From a virus, in the IMG/VR virus record IMGVR_UViG_3300020473_000023, positions 42,285 through 106,284 of that record: a stretch of DNA of 64,000 nucleotides. One strand, given 5' to 3'. Below are positions 8,084 to 15,350 of this stretch, piece after piece. The notes beneath the pieces are model-generated. The model did no database searches and was not told where the DNA came from. It saw nothing but the letters and a program-made list of their open reading frames with translations. Both the position numbers and the translations under genes were made by a program. The stretch's first letter is position 1, and each line of letters opens with the position of its first letter.

Positions 8084-8253
8084 TTCTTTCTCCCATACTT
8101 AATGGTATTTTGCCATCTCTCCCTATAGAGCTTATTATACCTTCTCTGGGGTGTTTCCTCAATTTTTTCAAGATCTTCCTTTGGCATTTGCTTAGCAGCA
8201 TTTTCTCTCTTAACGATATCCTTGATAAACTTATCAAACTTAAACTTGCTCAT
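8080..8253 (-). CDS. Small basic protein (57 aa)
   Basis: The ATG at 8253 is chosen because TGGAGG precedes it at 8 bases; the ATG at 8274 would place that site inside the gene. The product is very basic and helical (MSKFKFDKFIKDIVKRENAAK...), with the FDKFIKDIVKRE segment resembling the recurring tag. It ends in RKK and overlaps the acidic protein gene by 4 bases. A small basic partner of the highly acidic neighbour is an attractive idea, but it rests only on charge and coupling. Confidence 0.6.
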   Translation of the reverse strand: MSKFKFDKFIKDIVKRENAAKQMPKEDLEKIEETPQRRYNKLYRERWQNTIKYGRKK

Positions 8254-8285
8254 TTTTTCTGCCCTCCAAGACATTATTAACTATT

Positions 8286-8639
8286 TCAATCAAGACAAAT
8301 AGTCAACTCAACATTGTGATCATATGAAGATAAATTTACCTTAACGCCTGTGTTTTCTAAATTAATTTTCTCAAAGCTTAGCAAATTTAAGTCACCATGC
8401 TTAACGTACAGTGATCCTTTAAGATTGCCTCTCACAAGAAGCTTAACAAGCTCTGTTGTTGAATTAAATGAAATTTTAACTTTTTTTTCTGCTCTTGCAA
8501 ATTCATTAATTTCAAATGAAAATGCTCTGTTGTCAATAAAGATCTGACCAATGAACAAAGTGCTAGCGTCAGTTGCATCTCCAGATAAACATCTTGGATC
8601 AATCTTTCCTACAAGAGAGTCGCTCATCATAACAGTCAT
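8286..8639 (-). CDS. Hypothetical phage protein (117 aa), beta-rich
   Basis: A predicted beta-sandwich-like protein with alternating strands (TLFIGQIFIDNRAFSF, KVKISFNST, GSLYVKHG, VELTICLD). No enzyme motif is seen. The start overlaps the stop of the pterin-dehydratase-like gene by 4 bases (ATGA), so the two are co-translated. Function unknown. Confidence 0.6.
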   Translation of the reverse strand: MTVMMSDSLVGKIDPRCLSGDATDASTLFIGQIFIDNRAFSFEINEFARAEKKVKISFNSTTELVKLLVRGNLKGSLYVKHGDLNLLSFEKINLENTGVKVNLSSYDHNVELTICLD

Positions 8640-9064
8640 AGCTGATCCTCACCTTGCTGGTCGGAAATATAAAAGTCTTGAATATCTCTGTATAAATTGT
8701 CACAAAAGCCAGCCAGCTCTTTATCCAGCTCTGTAACCTCATTAACATTATGTGTATAAGTTTCAATCTTAACATCGCTACCTTCGATAATAATTCTGGC
8801 ATGATGTCCCATTTCCTCTTGCTCAAAGATTAAGTGTGTCACAAAATCTTTTACCATTCTAGGATCGTTAAAGGAAAACACCCGAGTTAATCTTTCAACC
8901 TCGCCGTCGCTTACAACCATCCACTCAGACCTGCTAACAGCAACAGGAAGCTCTCCGATCACACCGGGAGAAAGATTTCCTAAAATTGAATCTATTCCTT
9001 TCATTTTCATATCACTCTCCTCCTGCAAGATTGACCTTCCAACAACTTCTAAGAGTGACTGCAT
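8636..9064 (-). CDS. Pterin-4a-carbinolamine dehydratase-fold protein with N-terminal tag
   Basis: Residues 45-125 match the PCD/DCoH fold: F63/F65, then E84-M-G-H87-H88, a strand, T104-H105 and a TELD (111-114) followed by a helix. These correspond to the family pattern E-x-x-x-H-H...T-H...(T)-x-x-D, in which the paired His residues act in dehydration of 4a-hydroxytetrahydropterin. The usual Pro after HH is Ala here. Before this domain sits a ~20-residue extension (SLLEVVGRSILQEE) like the tags on other proteins in the window. The role could be pterin recycling or a structural/DNA-binding use of the fold. The gene overlaps the beta-rich gene downstream and has GGGGAT as ribosome binding site. 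Confidence 0.7.
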   Translation of the reverse strand: MQSLLEVVGRSILQEESDMKMKGIDSILGNLSPGVIGELPVAVSRSEWMVVSDGEVERLTRVFSFNDPRMVKDFVTHLIFEQEEMGHHARIIIEGSDVKIETYTHNVNEVTELDKELAGFCDNLYRDIQDFYISDQQGEDQL

Positions 9065-9089
9065 TAGAATATCCCCTGTAGTATTATAC

Positions 9090-10784
9090 TCAAACTTCCG
9101 GATTACTTAAAGCTTTTTGAATGGAATTCTTAACCTTGGCTGGTTCCTCAATCCTTTGAGCGTACTGTTGAGCAAGCGCGGTAGAATTAGCTGGATCAGC
9201 CGACCAAGCTCGAGCTCTTTCTAGTGCTTGTGAGAATTGAATCGGTGTCATTCCAGCTGCAATCTTTGCCTTAGCAGATTTTGAATTTGGACTAGTCTCT
9301 CCAATTAGCATCTTTGCAAATACTTGCTTGGGGTCTTGAATTCCCATTTCTGAGAGTATGACTCCCGCCTGTACCTTCCACGCCTTTAAGAAATCATTGA
9401 CAAAGGGTTGAAAGAATATTAGTTTAAAGTAAGTCCTAAAGTGATCGCCCGACATCTCAGGAGCTATTCTTGATGACCTAACAATCTGATTGACCTGATT
9501 TCTATCAACTCCCAAACTAAAAGATCTCATTCCTCGCTTAAACGTTTGAAGAGCTCTTCCTTTAATTGTTTCCATGACGTCAGGAGGAATTGCCATACTT
9601 TCAAGATAATACTTAATCATCGGCTTAAAGGCAAACTGTCTAGCACCTGCTGCTGATGCAAACCCCTCTTCCTTTGCTATTTGCGTCCAGAGATCTGATA
9701 GATCTTTTGGTGCAGCAACGACTTCTTCTTCCTCTGCAGCATCTTGAGCTCGAAGGGCTTGAATTTCCCTTTCTGATTCTCTTCTTGCTCTAAGTTCTTC
9801 AGCTGCACCCGATTTAGATAAGATCATCTGTGCCATTTCTTGATATGCATTAATCATATTCTGGTCTGTCTCAGATTCAGATCTTCTAACTAGTTCAGCG
9901 GCAACGTCTTCTTGTGTGGCTGGCGGCGCCATCCACTCACCTGTTTGTGAGTCTTTTTCACCCTTGAGCATCCTAAGAGCTATCTGATCAACAGCTTTAT
10001 TTGCATCAAGCTGCTCTTGACTCCAGTCAGTGGGAGGGGGCTCTGACTGTACCGGTGTCACGGACTTCATAACAGCCTGTGTCACTCCGTGCCTAACCAT
10101 ATCAATTTGATCTGGTGTAAGATTGTATCTGCTAAAAATTTGAGAAACCGCAGGATCAACATCGGCAGGACCTATCTTTTGACGGAGCTGGATTTGCATC
10201 ATATCGGGTGACTGAGGCCTTTGTCCGGTTCCTCCTAGAACTTTTCCGACTGTTGTGTATCCAAAGTTTATGGATCTTAAATGGTCTAATACACCTTGAA
10301 TAGCATCTTCAACAGAGGGAGCATCATCCTGCTCTGCAAGAAGCCTACGAATTGACTCTCTTATCTGATCTTCGGCTGACTTCTTTTCAAACTTTTCTAA
10401 ATCAGGGCTATAGTCTATAAGCCTTACACCGCTGCTCCCGTCAAGATCTCCTCGAAGTCTGGCTTCCTCTCTATCTAGTGCCTTATCAAGAAGCTTATGA
10501 AGCTGCCTATAGTAGTACTCAATCTGGTGAGAAGGAACTTCTCTTGCAATAACAGAGGCTGAATTTCCAAGCTCAACTGATGAAGCGGGGATAAATTCTG
10601 GGTCTTCAACCGGTGGTTCGTCAACAGAAAGCTGAACTGCCATCTGCTCTCTTGGGACTATTGGTTCGTCTTCATCGTCTTTGGCAGGAATTTCAGAAAT
10701 ATTTGCAGTATGAAAACTTCTTTCTTCATTAACCATTGACTTAATAAAGTCTTCTAGAGCCCTTCTATCAATAATTACATTCAT
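9090..10784 (-). CDS. Large tag-carrying helical protein, probable virion component
   Basis: The 564-aa product has two copies of the recurring helix: near the N-terminus (LEDFIKSMVNEE) and at about residue 140 (DQIRESIRRLLAEQD, ending LLAE). The first is followed by an acidic Pro-rich linker. The remainder is mostly helical with Gln/Ala/Arg-rich segments and a C-terminal region (from about residue 370) of amphipathic helices. No catalytic motif is visible. Size, tags and neighbours suggest an internal head protein or a protein ejected with DNA. The ATG has GAGGG upstream. Confidence 0.6.
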   Translation of the reverse strand: MNVIIDRRALEDFIKSMVNEERSFHTANISEIPAKDDEDEPIVPREQMAVQLSVDEPPVEDPEFIPASSVELGNSASVIAREVPSHQIEYYYRQLHKLLDKALDREEARLRGDLDGSSGVRLIDYSPDLEKFEKKSAEDQIRESIRRLLAEQDDAPSVEDAIQGVLDHLRSINFGYTTVGKVLGGTGQRPQSPDMMQIQLRQKIGPADVDPAVSQIFSRYNLTPDQIDMVRHGVTQAVMKSVTPVQSEPPPTDWSQEQLDANKAVDQIALRMLKGEKDSQTGEWMAPPATQEDVAAELVRRSESETDQNMINAYQEMAQMILSKSGAAEELRARRESEREIQALRAQDAAEEEEVVAAPKDLSDLWTQIAKEEGFASAAGARQFAFKPMIKYYLESMAIPPDVMETIKGRALQTFKRGMRSFSLGVDRNQVNQIVRSSRIAPEMSGDHFRTYFKLIFFQPFVNDFLKAWKVQAGVILSEMGIQDPKQVFAKMLIGETSPNSKSAKAKIAAGMTPIQFSQALERARAWSADPANSTALAQQYAQRIEEPAKVKNSIQKALSNPEV

Positions 10785-10820
10785 ATTCTAACCCTCAAAG
10801 GATAAATATGGACCAATGGT

Positions 10821-11282
10821 TTAATTTGCTGACGAAGAGATTGAATTTAAAATCCAAACTGATAGTGCAGTCATCCCTATCCCAGCTGCTGTCCCGACGC
10901 CGAACCAAACAGCGTTCTTATTTCCCGAAGCTCTCCTCAGTCTATCATATAAAAAGTTCACTTCTTCACGCTTGATATTCATGTGCATATCATATCTTTC
11001 CTGACATGCATTGGAAGAGATCTCTGACCTTTCTATTTGAAGATTTAGCTCAGCCTCCCTTAGCCCGACCTCTCTATCGATCCTTATCTGGCATGCAGCA
11101 TCTTGATTTTCTAACTGAACAAGTATGTCAGCTGCTGCCCTTGTGCTAAAAAGTGTACCATCAAAGGGTGCAACCTCACCCTCTTCAATTGACACTATGA
11201 CTGCCCCTACTTCGTCATCTGCCTGTGCGGTTGAAGAGAAGATCCCAAGTGAAAGAAGAACCATCAGAGATCTTAATAACAT
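10821..11282 (-). CDS. Exported coiled-coil protein with C-terminal membrane segment (possible lysis protein)
   Basis: A signal peptide is clear: a hydrophobic stretch after LLRS and a cleavage site at SSTAQA/DD. The middle (about residues 55-120) is a charged coiled coil with two Cys residues, and a C-terminal hydrophobic segment (VWFGVGTAAGIGMTALSVWI) would anchor it in the inner membrane. There is no lipobox Cys, so it is not a standard o-spanin. It directly follows an i-spanin-like gene and a holin-like gene, which suggests an envelope role in lysis or superinfection exclusion. Confidence 0.55.
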   Translation of the reverse strand: MLLRSLMVLLSLGIFSSTAQADDEVGAVIVSIEEGEVAPFDGTLFSTRAAADILVQLENQDAACQIRIDREVGLREAELNLQIERSEISSNACQERYDMHMNIKREEVNFLYDRLRRASGNKNAVWFGVGTAAGIGMTALSVWILNSISSSAN

Positions 11283-11285
11283 TTT

Positions 11286-11723
11286 TTACTCCACATGAAT
11301 TTCAAATCCAGTAAGCTCAGAGAGTCTTCTCGTAATTTCATCTGGATCTTTTTTATTTTTCTTGACTAGAGACTCTATTTCCTTCTTCTTCTTTTCATCG
11401 AGTTCTTGATTTGATTTCTCATATTCCTCCTCGACTTTTTTCATAGTCTCAATCATTCTATCTTCTGCTTTCTTGAGCTCTTCTTTTTCATTTTCATGTA
11501 TATCCTGTAACGCTTTCATCTCTTGTTCATGAAGCTTTCTAGAATTTTCCAGAACCTTTGACATTGAAGATGTCTTTGCTCTCTGCGTCGCATACACAAA
11601 AATGACCAGAATGGCGCCTAGAACAAGCTCCCAATGTGCTTTAATCCATATCCAAGATTTCTTAAGATAGTATTTTAGCCTTAACCATGTCAGCATTTCT
11701 AACCATTCTTTCCATGCTTCCAT
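11286..11723 (-). CDS. i-spanin-like protein (N-terminal membrane anchor plus coiled coil)
   Basis: After an aromatic basic N-terminus (KYYLKKSWIWIKAHW) there is one transmembrane segment (LVLGAILVIFVYA), then a long Glu/Lys coiled coil to about residue 125. This is the architecture of phage i-spanins (Rz type): short cytoplasmic end, one membrane helix and a periplasmic coiled coil. The start overlaps the holin-like gene by 25 bases; a later ATG (11696) would remove the overlap and neither has a strong ribosome binding site. Architecture alone cannot separate a spanin from a virion membrane protein. Confidence 0.5.
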   Translation of the reverse strand: MEAWKEWLEMLTWLRLKYYLKKSWIWIKAHWELVLGAILVIFVYATQRAKTSSMSKVLENSRKLHEQEMKALQDIHENEKEELKKAEDRMIETMKKVEEEYEKSNQELDEKKKKEIESLVKKNKKDPDEITRRLSELTGFEIHVE

Positions 11724-11944
11724 GAAATCGCAGCGTCAATAACTGTTTGACCGCCAATATAGATCATTGCAATCATACCCCAAGAGTCAGCATCTAAAAA
11801 ATTATAAACAAGTAATCCTGTGGCTGCTAAAAACACAAAGAACTTTCTTGAGATTAGTCGTCCCATTATCCTATCCAGAAAGCCAAGTTTTTCACCTTCT
11901 GCTATCGCCTTAACTTCTCTCATGACAATTTCATCATCACCCAT
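11699..11944 (-). CDS. Small two-helix membrane protein, holin candidate
   Basis: The 81-aa product has a charged N-terminus with several Lys/Arg before the first membrane segment (FFVFLAATGLLVYNFL), a short acidic loop and a second segment (WGMIAMIYIGGQTVIDAAI), ending in a basic tail (SWKHGKNG). Two close membrane helices with a basic C-terminus fit a small class II holin. It is followed by the i-spanin-like and exported coiled-coil genes. The endolysin lies elsewhere (41566-42486). TAAGGAG precedes the ATG. Confidence 0.45.
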   Translation of the reverse strand: MGDDEIVMREVKAIAEGEKLGFLDRIMGRLISRKFFVFLAATGLLVYNFLDADSWGMIAMIYIGGQTVIDAAISWKHGKNG

Positions 11945-11955
11945 AGTATCTCTCC

Positions 11956-12282
11956 TTAATGAAATATATCATCATCGTCAACTTTGTGAAATGAATAATC
12001 ACTTTCCATATCTTCTATGGATATTTCTGTTAGGTCTGAATTGCTAAAATTCTTTATTCTATCTACCTCTAGGGTAAGCTCTTTTTGAACTGAAGTTAAT
12101 CCGTACTGATTGACAGCGACCTGCTGAATGACTTCACTGTGGATGTCTTGAATCTTAGAAATTTTTACTATAATTTCTGAAATTGAATCTATGTGACTGG
12201 AGTCTTCAATAATCTTTGAGAACTTCTTTGGCTTCATTGAAAAAAGCTTCCATAAATTTCTTAAAAAATAAAAAAGTCTCAT
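11956..12282 (-). CDS. Hypothetical protein (108 aa)
   Basis: The N-terminal 20 residues are basic and aromatic (MRLFYFLRNLWKLFSMKPKK) and could bind a membrane surface. The rest is helical, with repeated Ile/Val spacing suggesting a coiled coil, and the C-terminus is acidic (HKVDDDDIFH). GGAG lies 6 bases before the ATG. It sits just upstream of the possible lysis genes. Function unknown. Confidence 0.55.
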   Translation of the reverse strand: MRLFYFLRNLWKLFSMKPKKFSKIIEDSSHIDSISEIIVKISKIQDIHSEVIQQVAVNQYGLTSVQKELTLEVDRIKNFSNSDLTEISIEDMESDYSFHKVDDDDIFH

Positions 12283-12285
12283 ACA

Positions 12286-12573
12286 CTACTCCGAAGACAG
12301 AGGGTTGTCTGTCTCAATCACACTAAATATTGACTCTGCATCAGTGTCAGAAAGCCTTCCAATTGCCTTATCTCTCTTCTTTTTTTGAATTTCTTCAAGT
12401 ATGTCAATCATATCTGGATTTGCCACTGCAATTCTTTGAACTATCTCTTCAAGAACCTCTTGCATTGAAAGGCTATGCTTAAAGCATGCAATTCTAAAAT
12501 GCGAATGGGTCTCTCGCAACAGGGAAAAGTGAACTGACTTCTTTGTTTCAAAATCAATAAGCTTATCATTCAT
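12286..12573 (-). CDS. Ribbon-helix-helix-type DNA-binding protein
   Basis: Residues 12-45 fit the ribbon-helix-helix fold: a short strand (SVHFSLLRE), helix one (THSHFRIACFKHS) and, after LSM, helix two (QEVLEEIVQRIAV). This fold binds operator DNA as a dimer through the paired strands. The C-terminal half is a charged helix and an acidic tail. At 95 aa it is the only small putative repressor or architectural factor I can see in the window. Its target is unknown; the palindromic operator at 50019-50040 is one possibility. Confidence 0.6.
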   Translation of the reverse strand: MNDKLIDFETKKSVHFSLLRETHSHFRIACFKHSLSMQEVLEEIVQRIAVANPDMIDILEEIQKKKRDKAIGRLSDTDAESIFSVIETDNPLSSE

Positions 12574-12582
12574 CTCAAGTCA

Positions 12583-13191
12583 CTAGTCTCCGCCAGTAGC
12601 GGGCAAGCCTTCAGGGTCACCAATAGCACCGATTCCTGGCTCTCTCCCACCAGCAAGTGCAGAAGCAGGTTCTCTAATAGGGGCTATATTGAAATCAAAG
12701 TTTGTATCTAGAATATTTTTAAATTCATCTATATAACCTTGGTCATAATTTTCGTCTAAGAAGTTAATAGCTCTATTTATTATAACAGTAGGGATATCTA
12801 GTCTAGCTCGGTATCCCAAGGCTAGTTGGGCAACTTTTTTAGTAAAAGAGTCAATATTCATTGCAGGACGCTTGGCAGGCTCTACAGGAGCAGATACATC
12901 GATATCTTCGCTTCCGACGGGATCTTCAACTCCTGGGTCTTCCGGGGCTAGATTTTCATCTTGCTCAAATAGAAATGCTGATAGATTAAGATTGCTCAAT
13001 GACTCAGTGACAAGATCATCTGAGCTGACTATTGAACTAGCCTCGAAGTCAATCATGTGTGAGTCAATTTGATCGTCAACTGAATCCATAGACAGCCTGA
13101 CTTTTGTCGAAGCATCTGCCATTGAAACAGGTTGATTTTCTTCATCCTGCTCTAGGATCATCTTCCTAAGATCATTAATTGAAATTTTCAT
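12583..13191 (-). CDS. Acidic tag-carrying protein, probable head-associated
   Basis: The N-terminus is a clear tag helix (ISINDLRKMILEQDE, ending ILEQ) and a second similar one lies at about residues 66-80 (LNLSAFLFEQDE). An acidic Pro-rich linker leads to a helical domain (about residues 108-175) and a Gly/Pro-rich tail. Two potential (L/I)xE cleavage sites could release two peptides, as with T4 internal proteins. The start overlaps the superoxide dismutase-like gene by 4 bases (ATGA), so the two are coupled. No enzyme motif. Confidence 0.6.
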   Translation of the reverse strand: MKISINDLRKMILEQDEENQPVSMADASTKVRLSMDSVDDQIDSHMIDFEASSIVSSDDLVTESLSNLNLSAFLFEQDENLAPEDPGVEDPVGSEDIDVSAPVEPAKRPAMNIDSFTKKVAQLALGYRARLDIPTVIINRAINFLDENYDQGYIDEFKNILDTNFDFNIAPIREPASALAGGREPGIGAIGDPEGLPATGGD

Positions 13192-13919
13192 GAGAACCTC
13201 AGTGCTTGTGCAATCTTTTCTGCTCTTTCAAACCTTGACTCAATTACAGGCCAGTTGAGCTGTTTCATCATTCCATAGGTATATGTCTTAGCATCCTTAA
13301 GATAATCTCTATAATATGCATGCTGCCAAACGTCCATCACTATAATCGGATATCCGCCAAATGGAACATTTAGACTGTGAAGGTCAACAATAGTATTGAC
13401 ATACCTTTGCAAGTATGTATTAAAATAGGTCACAGCCCAGCCGCAGCGAGATGCCATACAGCAAGCTATAAAATCTTTTTGCCAGGCATCGAACGTTCCA
13501 AAGTCACGCTCCAGCCTCATATATGCCAAAGAGTCCATTCCGATTTGACTGTGTAGATCGCTAATATTTGCAAAATAAAGCTCATGCAAATAAATGGCAT
13601 TCATGTTATATGTTTCATCAATCTTAAGTGCTCTGTACTGAGAATGATTTGAGCTTACCTCTTCTCTATTTGCTGAGTCCAGCTGAGCACTGATTTTATT
13701 GAAATCATCAATGTATTGCTCGTAAAGCTCAAGATGGTTTGTCTTATTTTGCTTACTTAAAAGCTCAGTGGGCAAATTAAACACCTTGTCTTGAGCGACA
13801 TATGCTTCTTTGACTAAATTATTTCCCGGAATATCAGTCTCAGCATCAGTAGTGGGTTCTTCTTTATCAATTCCCAGGGTTTCTCTTATGTTCTTAATGA
13901 TTTCTTCTTCTGTGATCAT
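13188..13919 (-). CDS. Fe/Mn superoxide dismutase-fold protein with N-terminal tag
   Basis: The C-terminal two thirds match the Fe/Mn superoxide dismutase family: H112 in LHELYFANI (second metal ligand), a GWAVTYFNTYLQ stretch, and D196-V-W-Q-H200-A-Y-Y, which is the family signature with the last two metal ligands. The first ligand is unclear: counting back from Y66 the usual His position holds Asn58, and the nearest His is H62. The protein is longer than usual because of a ~45-residue N-terminal extension opening with the tag-like helix EEEIIKNIRETLG and because of extra residues at 80-105. It may be an active enzyme with a shifted ligand or a structural relic of the fold. AGGA lies before the ATG. 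Confidence 0.75.
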   Translation of the reverse strand: MITEEEIIKNIRETLGIDKEEPTTDAETDIPGNNLVKEAYVAQDKVFNLPTELLSKQNKTNHLELYEQYIDDFNKISAQLDSANREEVSSNHSQYRALKIDETYNMNAIYLHELYFANISDLHSQIGMDSLAYMRLERDFGTFDAWQKDFIACCMASRCGWAVTYFNTYLQRYVNTIVDLHSLNVPFGGYPIIVMDVWQHAYYRDYLKDAKTYTYGMMKQLNWPVIESRFERAEKIAQALRFS

Positions 13920-13924
13920 TGAAA

Positions 13925-14221
13925 CTACATCCTTTCATATTTAGAAATATCTGATGAAGGTATGGCATAATAGTCACCGTTTTCATCATCTTTAACTATT
14001 AAGACAGCCCCATCGGGTCGATCCAATAGCTTAACACAGGTGTAAGTATATCCTGAGTCTTTGTTTCGTATCTTAAACCCCTTGCTTATTAGGGAGGTTC
14101 TATCGTCTCCCACACCTGCAAATAGGGAAATACCATCCCCTTCGGAGATATCAGAGTCTTTCTTCTTTCTTTCAGACTCTATTATTTTTAAAATATTGCT
14201 TTTAGACAAGACAGTTGTCAC
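13925..14221 (-). CDS. Hypothetical protein with tag-like N-terminus (98 aa)
   Basis: The start is GTG, supported by GGAG 7 bases upstream. The first 18 residues form a tag-like helix (SKSNILKIIESERKKK, with IESE), followed by an acidic linker and a small beta-rich domain (residues 30-95; FKIRNKDSGYTYTCVKLL, AVLIVKDDENGDYYAIP) that looks like an SH3-type barrel. It lies 6 bases upstream of the superoxide dismutase-like gene. Function unknown; a small virion protein is possible. Confidence 0.6.
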   Translation of the reverse strand: MTTVLSKSNILKIIESERKKKDSDISEGDGISLFAGVGDDRTSLISKGFKIRNKDSGYTYTCVKLLDRPDGAVLIVKDDENGDYYAIPSSDISKYERM

Positions 14222-14242
14222 CTAAATTCTCCAAGATATAAA

Positions 14243-14662
14243 TTAATTATCATCCTTAGAGATAAACTTAACTACTTCTATCTCAGCATCTCTTAAGATT
14301 TCTAAAGAAGTTAAGTCCCTATAGTCTTCTGAATATACCACAGTAGAGATTCCTGAGTTGACAATTGCTTTTGCGCACATCCTGCACGGGCTTAGGGTGA
14401 CATACATAATCTTCTTTTTAGGGTTGTTATAATCCATCTTAAGAAGGGCGTTAATTTCAGCATGAATCATTCCCGACTCTCCTGGAGAAGATGACTCTAC
14501 TTCATTCGGGCCCCCCATATAGTTTCCATTATATCCGACAGCAAGAACTTGAGTATTATCATCTGTCACAACAACAGCCCCCACTTGGTGCCTTTGATCA
14601 ACCGATCTTCTTGCTATTGAATAGGAAAAATCCATCCATATCTGGTGCCACGTAGGTCTCAT
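14243..14662 (-). CDS. dcd: Deoxycytidylate deaminase
   Basis: The zinc site of the cytidine deaminase superfamily is complete: H67-A-E69 and P92-C93-x-x-C96. The start MRPTWHQIWM at 14662 is chosen because GAGAGGG precedes it and because the 27 extra residues to 14743 would lie inside the upstream gene. At 139 aa it fits phage and bacterial dCMP deaminases, which convert dCMP to dUMP and so feed thymidylate synthesis. ThyX, thymidine kinase and a TMPK-like fusion are encoded nearby on the same strand, which supports the dCMP substrate. The symbol is offered for function; ComEB-type naming is also used. Confidence 0.85.
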   Translation of the reverse strand: MRPTWHQIWMDFSYSIARRSVDQRHQVGAVVVTDDNTQVLAVGYNGNYMGGPNEVESSSPGESGMIHAEINALLKMDYNNPKKKIMYVTLSPCRMCAKAIVNSGISTVVYSEDYRDLTSLEILRDAEIEVVKFISKDDN

Positions 14663-14675
14663 TTGTCTTCCCTCT

Positions 14676-15350
14676 CTACAGTAAGTTAGAATAAATTGTA
14701 GAATAGCTTTTATTGTATTTAAATTTTTCAAAATCCTTTTCATAAAATTTTAAAAATTCACTGAGCACATTTGGAAATCTTTCCCACGGAACTCTAATAT
14801 CTGGAACGTCCTTAAGCGACACGTTCTCCCGAGGGAGAGAAGTTGATGGAGATATTATTTTTCTTCTCTGCAACTCAGACAAAAGTTCAGGTATTTGATC
14901 TTCTATCCTATACCAGTCTGTTCCTTCTCCGATAAATTCAAATTGGCTTCTAAAGTGATTATCATCTACCCCGGGTCCATTTTTAGGAATTACATTTTTA
15001 AAAAGATCTGTTACCCAGTCAATAAATCCCAGTGGGTGGGGATATTCAATTCCAAACTCTTTTGCCTGCTGCTTTGCTTTAGAAAATATTCTATCGTATG
15101 GGTTTCTAACAATAGTAAATTCATACTCCCACGTTCTATCCCAAAGATCCCTTAGGGCTCTATGCTGATGCTTGGACCGCTTATTGTCAGATACTTGAAT
15201 CTCTCTAGACATTCTAGTCGGAAGAGGTCTATCTTTTTCAGCAATCTTCCACCCCTGGCTTTCGATCATCTTTCTAACAGAGCTTCCGCCAGCCTTTGGA
15301 ATGTGAACAAATAAAATTCTTCTTCCTTCACGTTCGTATATTGATGACAT
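14676..15350 (-). CDS. PAPS-dependent sulfotransferase family protein
   Basis: Two cofactor-binding motifs are visible. Residues 16-25 (HIPKAGGSSV) form the 5'-phosphosulfate loop, and residues 81-87 (VRNPYDR) with the following Ser form the 3'-phosphate-binding motif. This combination is typical of carbohydrate sulfotransferases of the Sulfotransfer_2 type, which move sulfate from PAPS to a sugar or other acceptor. Size (224 aa) is typical. No membrane segment is present, so it would act in the cytoplasm. Nearby epimerase and cupin genes point to glycan modification. The target (virion or host surface glycan) is unknown. GAGGAATA precedes the ATG. Confidence 0.8.
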   Translation of the reverse strand: MSSIYEREGRRILFVHIPKAGGSSVRKMIESQGWKIAEKDRPLPTRMSREIQVSDNKRSKHQHRALRDLWDRTWEYEFTIVRNPYDRIFSKAKQQAKEFGIEYPHPLGFIDWVTDLFKNVIPKNGPGVDDNHFRSQFEFIGEGTDWYRIEDQIPELLSELQRRKIISPSTSLPRENVSLKDVPDIRVPWERFPNVLSEFLKFYEKDFEKFKYNKSYSTIYSNLL

